Shown here piece after piece: positions 9,809 through 18,140 of a DNA stretch of 25,936 nt; positions within the stretch are counted from its first letter, which is position 1, and each line of letters starts with the position of its first letter. The translations under genes were made by a program, and so were the position numbers. Origin of the DNA: Nymphaea colorata (Eukaryota; Streptophyta; Magnoliopsida; Nymphaeales; Nymphaeaceae); the NCBI RefSeq assembly GCF_008831285.2, contig NW_022205211.1, forward strand, positions 1-25,936. Reading direction: 5' to 3'. The notes beneath the pieces were generated by a model that was given only the letters and a program-made list of their open reading frames with translations, was not told the origin of the DNA and did no database searches.

Positions 9809-10542
9809 TCAACTCTCCTCCTTCTACTCACTGGCCGCCTTTGGAAGCTATGGCTTTACCTCCACTTCCTTTTCCTATTTTGCGAAGGGATTCTCCTTCT
9901 TACCCTATATCAAAGTGCCGTCTCTGCGAGTTACGCGTAAAAAGTATTGCGGCTTGAGCACTCCCTCTTATCCCTCGGTGAGTATGACGTTGTTGGAGCT
10001 TATGAAGAACTCAATGCCGTCCTTGATGGCAGCCGCCAGGTCGATTTCGATGATGATATCGCATGAGCCTCGCATGCCAGAGACCACTCCTTCCTCCTTG
10101 GGCATGCCAGGGGCGAAGTGGATGTGGTTCCTGTTCATCCTCTTGAGGCCTCCCTCCTTGATCAATGGCCAAAATTTGGAGAAGGTGCCGTGTACGACGG
10201 TGGGAAAGAGCGAGGGATCGGTGATTTTGGTGAGGAGCTCCTCGGTATTGACCACTTTCATGGAGTGGCCCTGGGTGGCGCGAATGAACTTGTGGTGCTT
10301 GCGCTCCTCGATTTAGAACCGCTTCTTGTCGTTGTTATCGACTATGTGCCTGATTCTCTCCTAGTCCACGTTCTTGCACCCCTTCGCCTCAGGCATTGCA
10401 TCACCTACTCCAAGGGAACGTAACCGCTTGGCTCGATCGTCAGTCCTTCCTCAATGGCGCCGTGTCTGAGAATCCAGGAGAGAGTTTTGGAGACTTCGGT
10501 ATCACCGCCTCCCCTCTGTCTTCTGTCCTTTCCTCTGTGCAT
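9809..10542 (-). CDS. TPT1: tRNA 2'-phosphotransferase (Tpt1/KptA/TRPT1), about 244 aa
   Basis: This enzyme transfers the splice-junction 2'-phosphate from ligated tRNA to NAD+, the last step of tRNA splicing in eukaryotes. The family signature is complete: SKTLSWILRHGA and GYVPLE in the N-terminal lobe, then NNDKKRF, IRATQGHS, VVHGTFSKFW, NHIHFAPG, VVSGMRGSCDIIIEID and VILTEG. The catalytic Arg-His-Arg-Arg residues of the family correspond to LRHG, QGHS and SGMRG-type motifs seen here. The start is ATG 10542 (MHRGKDRRQRGG), 9 bp after a TTATAAT box; an ATG at 10641 in frame would add non-conserved residues. The stop is TGA 9811-9809. One base is missing near 10380, in a GGGG run on the coding strand between LEQVMQCLRRRG and CKNVDQERIRHIV; restoring the count gives normal family spacing. 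Confidence 0.93.
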
Positions 10543-10551
10543 AATTCTTTT

Positions 10552-10558
10552 ATTATAA
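10552..10558 (-). promoter_or_regulatory. TTATAAT box of Tpt1
   Basis: TTATAATAAAAGAATT immediately precedes the ATG at 10542. Confidence 0.55.
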
Positions 10559-11399
10559 AGTTGAGGAGGAAAAGCATTATCGTCAAAAGTTGAGGCAGAA
10601 GGGCTTTTCAAATTTAAATAGGGAGAGAGAAAATGGATCATTAATGGTGGGAGGACAAAGTTTCAGGGGATATCTTTTTGCAGTGCTATTGGTCAGAAAT
10701 CATCATTTATCCTTTTTGGGAGGAGGAAGGTCGGTCGGAATGAATGTTAAATAATTAGTAATTGGAAGCACTGATTATTCAAGTTAATCGGCTTGTGTCC
10801 TTTGAATTGCATAAAATATAGAACATAGGGTCTTGTACGTGCAAGAGAATCAATCCTGACTGCAGGGTGGGCGATTCAAATAAGATTAACCGTTTGATGG
10901 ACAGATGAGATGTTTTTTTGAATAGTGGGGGATCGATCTTTGCACCCAATCCATCATAACAGCATTTATAACTTCTCTTTATGATTGGCTTCTTTTAAAG
11001 CAATCCTAAGCAAGCAATCGTTTCGTTGAGTTATCTGGCAAAGCAGGCCTTTCTTTTTCGCTAAATACTGCATCCAAACTCAAGTTTTTTTATGTTAAAT
11101 CCCACCTTAATAATCTTTCACCTTAGATCATCACAACAACGGGTAAAAGCATCCTAGAAAGTCAGTGCCTAACATTCATTGGTTTTCTCCACCGATGCCA
11201 AAAATGATAAGGAAAAATTGTTAATACCTAATATGAGCGGATTTCCCTGCTCTTGAGCTCTGAGTATATAGGATTGTGGGAGAAAAGCAAAGATGGGTTT
11301 GGGAGAGGGAGGGGGCGGACTTTAATTAAAGTTTGATAAATTAATATCGGCTATACAAGCTGAATTTTATTGGAAATCATCAATAATAATTAAAAACAA
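10559..11399. other. Long noncoding spacer, about 0.84 kb
   Basis: No convincing coding frame, tRNA or repeat is seen. It lies between the divergent Tpt1 and secreted-protein genes and is far longer than the 15-325 bp spacers elsewhere. The last 60 bp are very AT-rich (AATAATAATTAAAAACAA before the ATG). It may hold regulatory or replication sequences; the sequence alone does not show which. Confidence 0.6.
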
Positions 11400-12783
11400 A
11401 TGGCTCAAAAACTTGGCTTGGCCCTCGTTGCCCTCCTCGGGCTGGCGAACGCCCAAATAGCAGTCGTCAGAAACGGCGGCGTCGTCACCCTTCTCTCAGG
11501 ACCCGCACATCACGGCGGATCGAGACGTGATGAGGATGACAGCGCACATGGGGCAGGTCCTAAACTCGGCAAAGAAGTCGTCCTCGGCCACCCAGTGAAG
11601 CTAGGAGAGGAGGATAGCCACAATGGTCATGACGACCATGATGAAGGCCATGGCTTTGGAATTTTGAACTTCGCCAATGCAGTCCGCCATGGTGATGGAC
11701 ACCGTGATGAAGGCCGCTCTGATAGAAACGATAGGCACGACGACAACTCAAGGAGAAAACTCAGGAAAGAAAGAGAAACTCAAGAAAAGACTCCAGGGGA
11801 AAGAGTGGCAAGAAAGATGACAACTCAAGGAGAAAAGACTCCAGGGGAAAGAGTGGCAAGAAAGATGATAACTCAAGGAGAAAAGACTCTAGGGGAAAAA
11901 GTGGCAAGAGAGATGATGACAGTCGCAGAGATTCGTTGGACAAATCTGGCAAGAAATAAAAAGAGGAAAGGGAGATAGGAGAGATGAGGATGACTCAAGA
12001 AAGCCTGCCCGTCGTGAGGAATCCCACACTGAAAGCCCAAAAAGGAACAGAAAGTCATTGTGAATGTCATCAAGGTTGAAACTAAGAAGAAGGATGATGA
12101 TGACCACAGGGAAGTCAAGAGGGAGAAGAAAGTTGAGCGTAAGGAGAAACGCAGTGAAGCGCACAGCAATAGCCTGATGCCGATGATGTGGTTGTCCCTG
12201 TCTTCGGAAAACTCAAATACGTGACACTGATACGACAGGCGAACAACTAAGGCCCCCATCACCATGTCACTGCTCCCTCGTCTCCACTGCTGAGACTGAC
12301 CGCCACAAGGTCGGCATCAATGAGGTCATTGGCAACCCAACAATGCTCAGCAAAGGGAAATAACCACGAGGCCAGATAGACTGTGAATCAGCCAACAAGG
12401 CCCTCTCCAAGGACGTCGATAAACTCTCCACCAAGATCAAGGGACCCATGAGAACGTGGTCGTGCACGCTGAGAAGAGGAAGGAGGAGAGACCCACCACG
12501 ACGATGATGACGACTGTGATGAGAGGAGGGAAGGCTATGACAGGCACGGAGGCGCCATCATCGACCAGAGAAGCTGAAGAAGCAGCTGGCTATTGGAGAG
12601 GCAAGAGAAAACGCTCCTTTTGTTGTTGGAGCAGTCAAGATCAAGAACTTGTCGACTGAGGATGAGCATCATAGTGAGCATGGTGACCGCCATGATGAGC
12701 ATCATAGCGAGCATGGTGACCGCCATGATGACCACGATGACCATGACGATCGCAGAAGAAAGGACTACAAGCGCCATGATTGA
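11400..12783 (+). CDS. Secreted His/Asp/Lys-rich repeat protein, about 460 aa
   Basis: Residues 1-19 form a classic signal peptide (MAQKLGLALVALLGLANAQ), so the protein enters the secretory pathway. It is then extremely polar: His-Asp clusters (GHDDHDEGHG), 16-residue repeats of the type DNSRRKDSRGKSGKKD, a Lys/Arg/Glu region (KRNRK, VKREKKVERKEKR), a more ordered part (DVVVPVFGKLKYVTLIRQ; FVVGAVKIKNLSTED) and a His/Asp-rich end with a doubled EHHSEHGDRHD unit before KDYKRHD and TGA 12781-12783. Clustered His/Asp suggests metal or Ca2+ binding in an extracellular or granule matrix; that is inference. Frame breaks occur near 11770, 11965, 12035, 12140, 12280, 12450, 12495 and 12570, unusually dense. 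No family is recognised. Confidence 0.7.
11742..11935 (+). repeat. 48-bp tandem repeat within the secreted-protein gene
   Basis: Imperfect tandem copies of a 48-bp unit (GACAACTCAAGGAGAAAAGA and onward) encode the 16-aa unit DNSRRKDSRGKSGKKD. The two central copies are nearly identical and the outer ones are degenerate. Its length may vary between alleles. Confidence 0.75.
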
Positions 12784-13877
12784 TGCAATTTATCTTTATA
12801 AAGCTCACTATTAACTTACCCTCTAAATATAGCTTACTTTGGGAAATCAAATACATTTGGGTAACCTCCTTGCTGGCAGTTTTCATTTTCATTCTATTTA
12901 ATGGCCTTTTCTCTTCATTTTGGTCTCATTTTGCGCAATCCTCTTTACCTTTTGTAGGTGGGCTGATTTTTGTAATGTTGGGATATCATAGTCATTCTCC
13001 TGCAACCAAACCCAACAGTAAAGACGGTTACAGACACAATAAATAATCACAATACAACGATCGATCGCACTTTTATTGCAAAGTAATCATTCCTTGGCTT
13101 CTTTTGCTGTTTTTGTTTTGCACTGAGTGCATTCCAAATATAAACTTCACTTTCTTGCGGTTATTATTGCACCAAAATTAGCAAAAGCAACTCTTGCGGG
13201 TTTCCATAATGTTCTGGTGTTCTTTTGGGGATTTGCGTATTATTTGTTTCAAATATAATTTACACTTAATTATCAAAAGGCATAGCCGACAAATAATCAA
13301 GACCTATCCCCATCCACTCTCCAATTACAAAACGATATCTCTCTGAAAAGCCAAGCGGCGACCGCATTCCCCATGGCCCCATCCCCACCGAATCCTCACC
13401 TGTAGGGGGGATGCCATTTGGTGTCGGTTGTAATGTGGATTGAATGGGAGGGCTAATGGTATTTGTCTATGGATGTTTGAATGTTTTTCTGCGGTGGTAT
13501 TGCAGATGACATATTATTTTTAATATTTATATTTGTTATTGCTGCAACTGGTAAAATGTTATATTTATCAACAATGCATTATTGCAGAAAGCCAGCAATA
13601 TTCCCCAGCAAAAAGGGCAGGAAAAGTCCTGAGGGGGATCGCCAGTGGGCGGGACAACTAAATAATTGGGGCGAGAGTTATTGAAGGCAAAGTTATTGCC
13701 TTAATTATAAAACACCTTTTATCGTTATTGATCCATTTCGATTACAACTGAATAGTTAGTCCCTTGGCAATCTTTTCTGTGTTTATTGGGAGGCACGATT
13801 GCTGGCAGGCTGACCCTCTCTTCTACGCCCCTAAATCTTTTCCAACGCCCCACTATTGTAATATTTATTTAAAACCC
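12784..13877. other. Long noncoding spacer, about 1.1 kb
   Basis: This stretch follows the secreted-protein gene and is AT-rich, with T-rich tracts in the first half. Two ORFs (12780-13046 and 13481-13684) show neither C/G-ending codons nor family features and are not accepted. No tRNA-like B box was seen. It ends with TATTTATTTAAAACCC before the next ATG. Confidence 0.55.
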
Positions 13878-15089
13878 ATGAAATAGCAACACGCATCATC
13901 CAATTAAAATACAATCCTCGCCGCCTCCCGCTATCCCCCGACAGTGCTCTCTCCCCGGTCCAGCCCGGCACTGTCCAATATCAAAAAATCGACGATCTCA
14001 CCTTCTATCGCAGCAAGTAGATTTTTGATGATTCCAGAGCGAACAAGCAGAAGAAACTGAGCAAGAGGCCGGAGACGATCGTACAACGCCTCAGCAAGAG
14101 CATCCCGCAGTCCTTTAACCACGTTTATAACTTTTTAAACGTATTCACGCATAGATTTTAGATTCTCAGTGTCAACGAACACACCCTAAAAGACCCCACC
14201 CACGAGGAATCCTACTTCAAGTCCATATTCTACATCAAAAGCGTAGAAAAGGTAGAATTGAGAAAGAACGCCATCATCCTCTTCACCAGAAACATCGAAG
14301 CCACCCTATCCCCCGTGTACCCATTCCCCCACGCAGTGAATACCTCATCGAACGATACAGGTCCTTCGGGGACAATGACTTCTACCAGCTGGCCAATTCC
14401 ATCGAGGCCGCGCACAAACTGTACTCCTGCACCAATTTCACGGCGGATCTGCTGAACAGCTACGACGGAGAGCCCCTCTCCCGCTTCATCGAGGCCATGC
14501 AGGAAAGGATATATATGTGCAAAGTAGCCCCCAACAAGATAGTCATCTCCAGGAAATTGCTAGAACTCCTCGGAGAAGACATGGAACTCTACGCCCTGAA
14601 ACTCACAAGTACAAAATCCCCTTCCGAGAGTACGCGTCCCTCCATTTAGGATCATCTCAGCTTAGAGCTATCTGCCAGTCATATCCAAGAGCATCCAAAA
14701 CATCGGCACGATAAGCGAGTTCCTGCGCAAGCGGATAAGTTTCTAGCAGCTGCAGTCCCGGACGTACCTGTAGTTCAGGGACTACCTTTACACCCAGCAG
14801 CAGGTAGTGCGAGAATAATGCAGAAAAAGGTGTACTGTCGCATGAAGATGCACATGCCGACTCCGCTGATCAACTGCGTGGAGGTGATAGAGCAACTGGC
14901 AGAGAGCGAGACTGCGATAGGTATTGGAAGGTGGATCCGGTCAAACGGCGAGGGATTGACAGGGAATGCAACTAGCAGCGATACCTATAGGCTGAGACGC
15001 TAAGACACCTGATCGAGATTTCTGATAGTTTGCTGGTGAACAACAAGAAGAGGTTGGCCGGCTATTGCCTAAAATAATAAATGGTGTGA
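13878..15089 (+). CDS. Unrecognised protein next to the sorting nexin, about 390 aa
   Basis: The start is taken as ATG 13878 (MKQQHASSNQNTI), after an AT-rich TATTTATTTAAA element. The conserved-looking frame begins after a C5 run near 13936 (SPVQPGTVQYQKIDDL), so one C is probably missing there. The body is helical, for example YNFLNVFTHRFQILSV, FGDNDFYQLANSIEAAHK and RFIEAMQERIYMCKV, and ends LLVNNKKRLAGYCLKQQMV before TGA 15087-15089. Two 20-nt introns (14317-14336, 14630-14649) restore the frame. Residual one-base breaks lie near 14598, 14825 and 14910. The helical layout and a sorting nexin 234 bp downstream on the same strand might hint at a related trafficking role, but I see no PX motif and make no functional call. 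Confidence 0.65.
14317..14336 (+). other. Intron, 20 nt
   Basis: GTACCCATTCCCCCACGCAG. Splicing joins EATLSPV to EYLIERYRSFGDND. Confidence 0.8.
14630..14649 (+). other. Intron, 20 nt
   Basis: GTACGCGTCCCTCCATTTAG. Splicing joins YKIPFRE to IISAQSYLPVISKS. Confidence 0.75.
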
Positions 15090-15322
15090 TTAGTAAATCA
15101 TTTAATTCATATTGCCATCATCGTATCAATAGCTTGTTTATCTATGCTTGAACCGGCTTGCCATCAGATGTAACGAGGATATTTATGATGAGGAAATGCA
15201 CAGATAACAATCCCCATATATATTTGTCCTCAACCATATGTCCATTCTCACCGTAGGAGTCTATACCCCTTACCGATATGTCACGATATGATATTATTTG
15301 AAAGATAAATCATTTATAGTTA
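15090..15322. other. Intergenic spacer with TTATAG before the sorting nexin ATG
   Basis: An AT-rich 233-bp spacer. It ends CATTTATAGTTA directly before ATG 15323, a variant of the TTATAAT box found before other genes. No gene is seen. Confidence 0.4.
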
Positions 15323-16625
15323 ATGTCGGAAGCAGCTTACCAGCCCTACGCCATCATCTTCGTCACTGAACCAGTCCTGCAGCAGGGCCCCAATGAGAAA
15401 GTCCCGCCCTACGTCACCTACCAAGTCTCGGGACAAGACCCCCACGGACAGTTCAACATCCGCAGGAGGTTCAGAGAGTTTCTCCTCCTCAGGAACAAAC
15501 TGGTCGAAAGATTCACCGGCATGTACATCCCGCCCATCCCTTCCAAACGCACAGCAGTACACCCACAGTCACATAGGGGAACACATAGTAAAGATACGTC
15601 GAGGAGAGGAGAAGGTTCCTGCACTACTTCTGCGTCAAAGTAGCAGCCAAGCCGTACCTCTTCGACTCCGATATCTTCCAGACCTTCCTCAGAGGGGATC
15701 CCGATTTCTAACGCGTAGATGAACCGTAATTTAGGCTTCAAGGCTGATATCAAGTCACGAGTATGCCCTGATCAGCAATATCTACAACATAGAGTTCAAA
15801 GAAGCAGCAGACTCCGCAGACATCCCCAAGATCATCATAGAAATAGAAGCTTAGGCCGAAGTCTTGAAGCAGGTGAGAAAAAATTGACCATCATACGGTA
15901 GCAGATCCAGGAAGTGCCGAAGCCAAACGGCTTTCATCAACCAATATTGTATCTATAATTTCACGCAGCTGAGTGCTACAAGTCAGTCCTTCCCCGCTTC
16001 TAGCAGGAAGTCCTGACTGCTCACGGACTGACCAACGAACAGATGGTGTTTCCAACAACTAGACTTACAAGTAGAGACTGTGTAGTACTGCACTTCGCGG
16101 AAGGCAATCCGCTGCTTGACTACGTGTAGGCAATCACCTACGACATCAGAGAGGCGAGGGCCCTGCTGGAAGCCATCGAGTCTCGGAGGGCCTTCGAGAG
16201 CAAGAAGAGCAACTTCGAGGCGGTCAGGAGGGAGAGCAAGGAGGAACTGGAACGACTAAAGAGCGGCAGGCTCAGCATAAAGTCCTTCTTCACCTCAGGC
16301 ACCAAGGAACTGCAGATCAAGGAACTGGAAAACTACATCCCTCAGTATGAACGCAACGAATCCTTCTTGGGAGCGTGCTGCCCCTGTCTGCCGTAGCCAT
16401 CCACCAGGACATCCAAGGTTCAAGAAATCTCGCTCCATCGACTACCTGGCGACGGTCCAGATGATCGCGCAGAAGGAGATGCGGGTGCTGCAGCTGTACG
16501 GGGAAAGCTTGCTGACTGCGCAGGTGAAACGCCCAGCCAAGTCTGTGCTCGTATCGCACCAGCAAGCTGTAGAAGTAGAGAAGCAGCCGAGCAAAGAGGA
16601 AAAGGAGGAGTAGCGTCATTAATGA
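15323..16625 (+). CDS. PX-domain sorting nexin, probable PX-BAR, about 420 aa
   Basis: Sorting nexins bind phosphoinositides on endosomal membranes through the PX domain; the PX-BAR class also bends membranes as part of retromer-type coats. The PX domain spans residues about 5-130: VPPYVTYQVSG, the RRFREF basic/aromatic motif, the proline loop YIPPIPSKR, then after splicing GNTQQRYVEERRRFLHYF and a hydrophobic end DIFQTFLRGDP. The rest is long helices fitting a BAR domain (REARALLEAIESRRAFESKK, SKEELERLKSGRLSIKSFF, SIDYLATVQMIAQKEMRVLQ). The tail is Lys/Glu-rich. Two 20-nt introns lie at 15557-15576 and 15715-15734. One-base breaks remain at an A6 run near 15885, at a C4 run near 16382 and near 16420. 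The stop is TGA 16623-16625. Confidence 0.9.
15557..15576 (+). other. Intron, 20 nt, inside the PX domain
   Basis: GTACACCCACAGTCACATAG. Splicing gives PSKRTAGNTQQRYVEERRRF, the normal PX sequence after the proline loop. Confidence 0.9.
15715..15734 (+). other. Intron, 20 nt
   Basis: GTAGATGAACCGTAATTTAG. Splicing joins GDPDFQR to ASRLISSHEYALISNIYN. Confidence 0.8.
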
Positions 16626-16949
16626 TTTCTTATGTTCTATAATCGTCCGCTTTGTCGATCCTCTATTGCTATTTGGCTTCCCTAATAAAGCAAGCATTAA
16701 TTTTACCCCCCTGGAAACCATCATGCTGTTGTTTTGTATTTGCTACTAGAGGAGAGAGAAAGGCATTATACAGTTACCCTACTACAAAAATATAAAGATC
16801 ATAATCTCAGGATTGTAAATTCTACTCACGGTGGTCTTTATGTGCAAGCTTATATTTATTGCGAATAAATATGTGATGAAAGGTCGATGGGTTTGGAATT
16901 TCGGGGATGGGTTTTTGAATATTTAATTTCAACTAATTTTACTCTGAGT
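16626..16949. other. Intergenic spacer, 324 bp
   Basis: AT-rich spacer between the sorting nexin and PP2C genes. It includes AATATTTAATTTCAAC about 20 bp before the PP2C ATG, but no perfect TTATAAT box. No gene is seen. Confidence 0.5.
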
Positions 16950-17910
16950 ATGGGTTCGTTCCGCTCTGCGCCTGACCTCGCCAAGCACACCGTGGTCAAG
17001 TCCACCGCCGCCTTCAGCTACGCAGTCACCCACATGTGCGGTACCTTCCCACTCACGCAGGCTGGAGGATATACATGGAAGATGCCCACATCACCAAAGA
17101 GTAACTCACAGAGAAGAAACACGCCCTCTTCGGCGTCTTCGACGGTCACGGCGGTACTCCCCCTTCGATTCAGGCGCATAAGTGTCGACTTTTGTGGAGC
17201 GCCATTTCGTGCAGGAGTTGTAGGCGAATCCCAACTACAAGAAGGAGAACTTCTAACTGGCCCTCCGTGAGACCTTCATGAAGATGGACGTGCTGCTGGC
17301 CTCTCCGGCTGGCAAGGAGTAAATCACCAAGATCCAAAAGTAGATGAAATAGAAGGACAACGGGCCTAAGTACGACTAGGAATCGCATGCCGGTTGCACT
17401 GCCAACGTGGTGTTGGTGACTCCTGAGTGGATTTACTGTGCCAATGCTGGCGATTCCCGCGCCATTGCCTACCAGGGCGAAAAAACTGTAGAACTTAGCA
17501 AGGACCACAAGCCAGAGGATCCCATCTAGCTGGATCGCATCACCAAGGCCAACGGAACAGTCAGCTACGGTCGCGTCAACGGCGGTCTGAATCTTTCCCG
17601 CGCACTGGGGGATCTTTAGTACAAGAAGGGAAGCGTGAAGCCGTAGGAGCAGATGATCACAGCCAATCCCGACATCACAAAGATCAAAAACTAGAAAGTA
17701 GATTTTATTATAATGGGGTGCGATGGCATTTGGTAAGTAAAGACTAATAATTAAATGGTAGACTGGATCAAGAAGAGACTAGACAACGACAAACCCATCC
17801 AGAACATCGTCGAAGAACTACTCGATGAACTGGTCTCCAAAGATAGCGGAAATCAGTACGGAATGGACAACATGAGTGCCATCCTCATCAAGTTCAACAA
17901 GAAGAAGTGA
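16950..17910 (+). CDS. PP2C-type (PPM) Ser/Thr protein phosphatase, 306 aa
   Basis: A metal-dependent Ser/Thr phosphatase of the PPM family. After removing two 20-nt introns the gene is 921 nt in one frame, MGSFRSAPDLAKH to TGA 17908-17910, with no indels. Motifs in order: MCGWRIYMEDAH (about residue 28; Glu/Asp metal ligands), FGVFDGHGGAQ (about 55; metal-binding Asp), HAGCTANVVLV in place of the usual SGSTA, IYCANAGDSRA (about 150), HKPEDP, GGLNLSRALGDLQYK (about 200), FIIMGCDGIWQV (about 243) and GMDNMSAILI, where the DN is the last metal ligand. About 13 Gln codons are TAA or TAG, including the Gln of GDLQYK, which makes this the best single proof of the genetic code. About 300 aa is a minimal catalytic domain with no targeting extension; the MGSFRS start could in principle be N-myristoylated. 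Confidence 0.97.
17041..17060 (+). other. Intron, 20 nt
   Basis: GTACCTTCCCACTCACGCAG. Splicing creates MCGWRIYMEDAH, the first conserved PP2C motif, which is split between frames without it. Confidence 0.95.
17154..17173 (+). other. Intron, 20 nt
   Basis: GTACTCCCCCTTCGATTCAG. Splicing gives FDGHGGAQVSTFVERHF, the normal PP2C sequence around the metal-binding DGHGG. Confidence 0.95.
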
Positions 17911-18123
17911 AACCCATGATACATCCACACCAATCACCCATCACCAATAACATCAATCTATAATATAAACTCATTACATTCTTTGATATCAGCCCTATAG
18001 GCATTTCACATCTGCCAATTATCCCATGAAAGCGAGCCCTCCGCCTGAGACTGGGTATCCCTGCAGGCTGTTAATACTTTTCCCTTGAAGTTTTCCCTTC
18101 TAATTACCACCGTTCCCATATTC

Positions 18124-18129
18124 TATAAT
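18124..18129 (+). promoter_or_regulatory. TATAAT box of the downstream coiled-coil gene
   Basis: CTATAATAG lies 11 bp before ATG 18141, in the 230-bp spacer after PP2C. Confidence 0.5.
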
Positions 18130-18140
18130 AGATTTCTAAA

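Noticed and set aside
10370-10420. 23-nt intron in Tpt1 (GTGATGCAATGC... ending GAAG)
   Set aside because: Its removal would delete a helix (EQVMQCLRRRG) that gives normal family spacing. A missing G in the GGGG run explains the break better.
11873-12265. Minus-strand hydrophobic Leu/Ser-rich ORFs
   Set aside because: They are the reverse complement of Lys/Arg/Asp-rich repeats in the secreted-protein gene; hydrophobicity is a mechanical result of the antisense reading.
12780-13046. Plus ORF with two possible membrane segments (IWVTSLLAVFIFILF)
   Set aside because: It overlaps the stop of the secreted gene, uses AT-ending codons, has no promoter box and looks like a T-rich 3' region. Kept out at low probability.
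13481-13684. Plus 67-codon ORF starting MFFCGGIADD
   Set aside because: No codon bias, no promoter element and no family features; within the long noncoding block.
16317-16724. Minus 135-codon ORF
   Set aside because: Antisense to the BAR part of the sorting nexin; SLLLLFLFARL-type sequence arises from Lys/Glu codons read backwards.
17720-17760. Intron in PP2C starting GTAAGTAAAG after GIW
   Set aside because: Reading straight through gives GCDGIWQVKTNNQMVDW, the expected PP2C sequence with TAA as Gln, so no intron is needed although the donor looks perfect.
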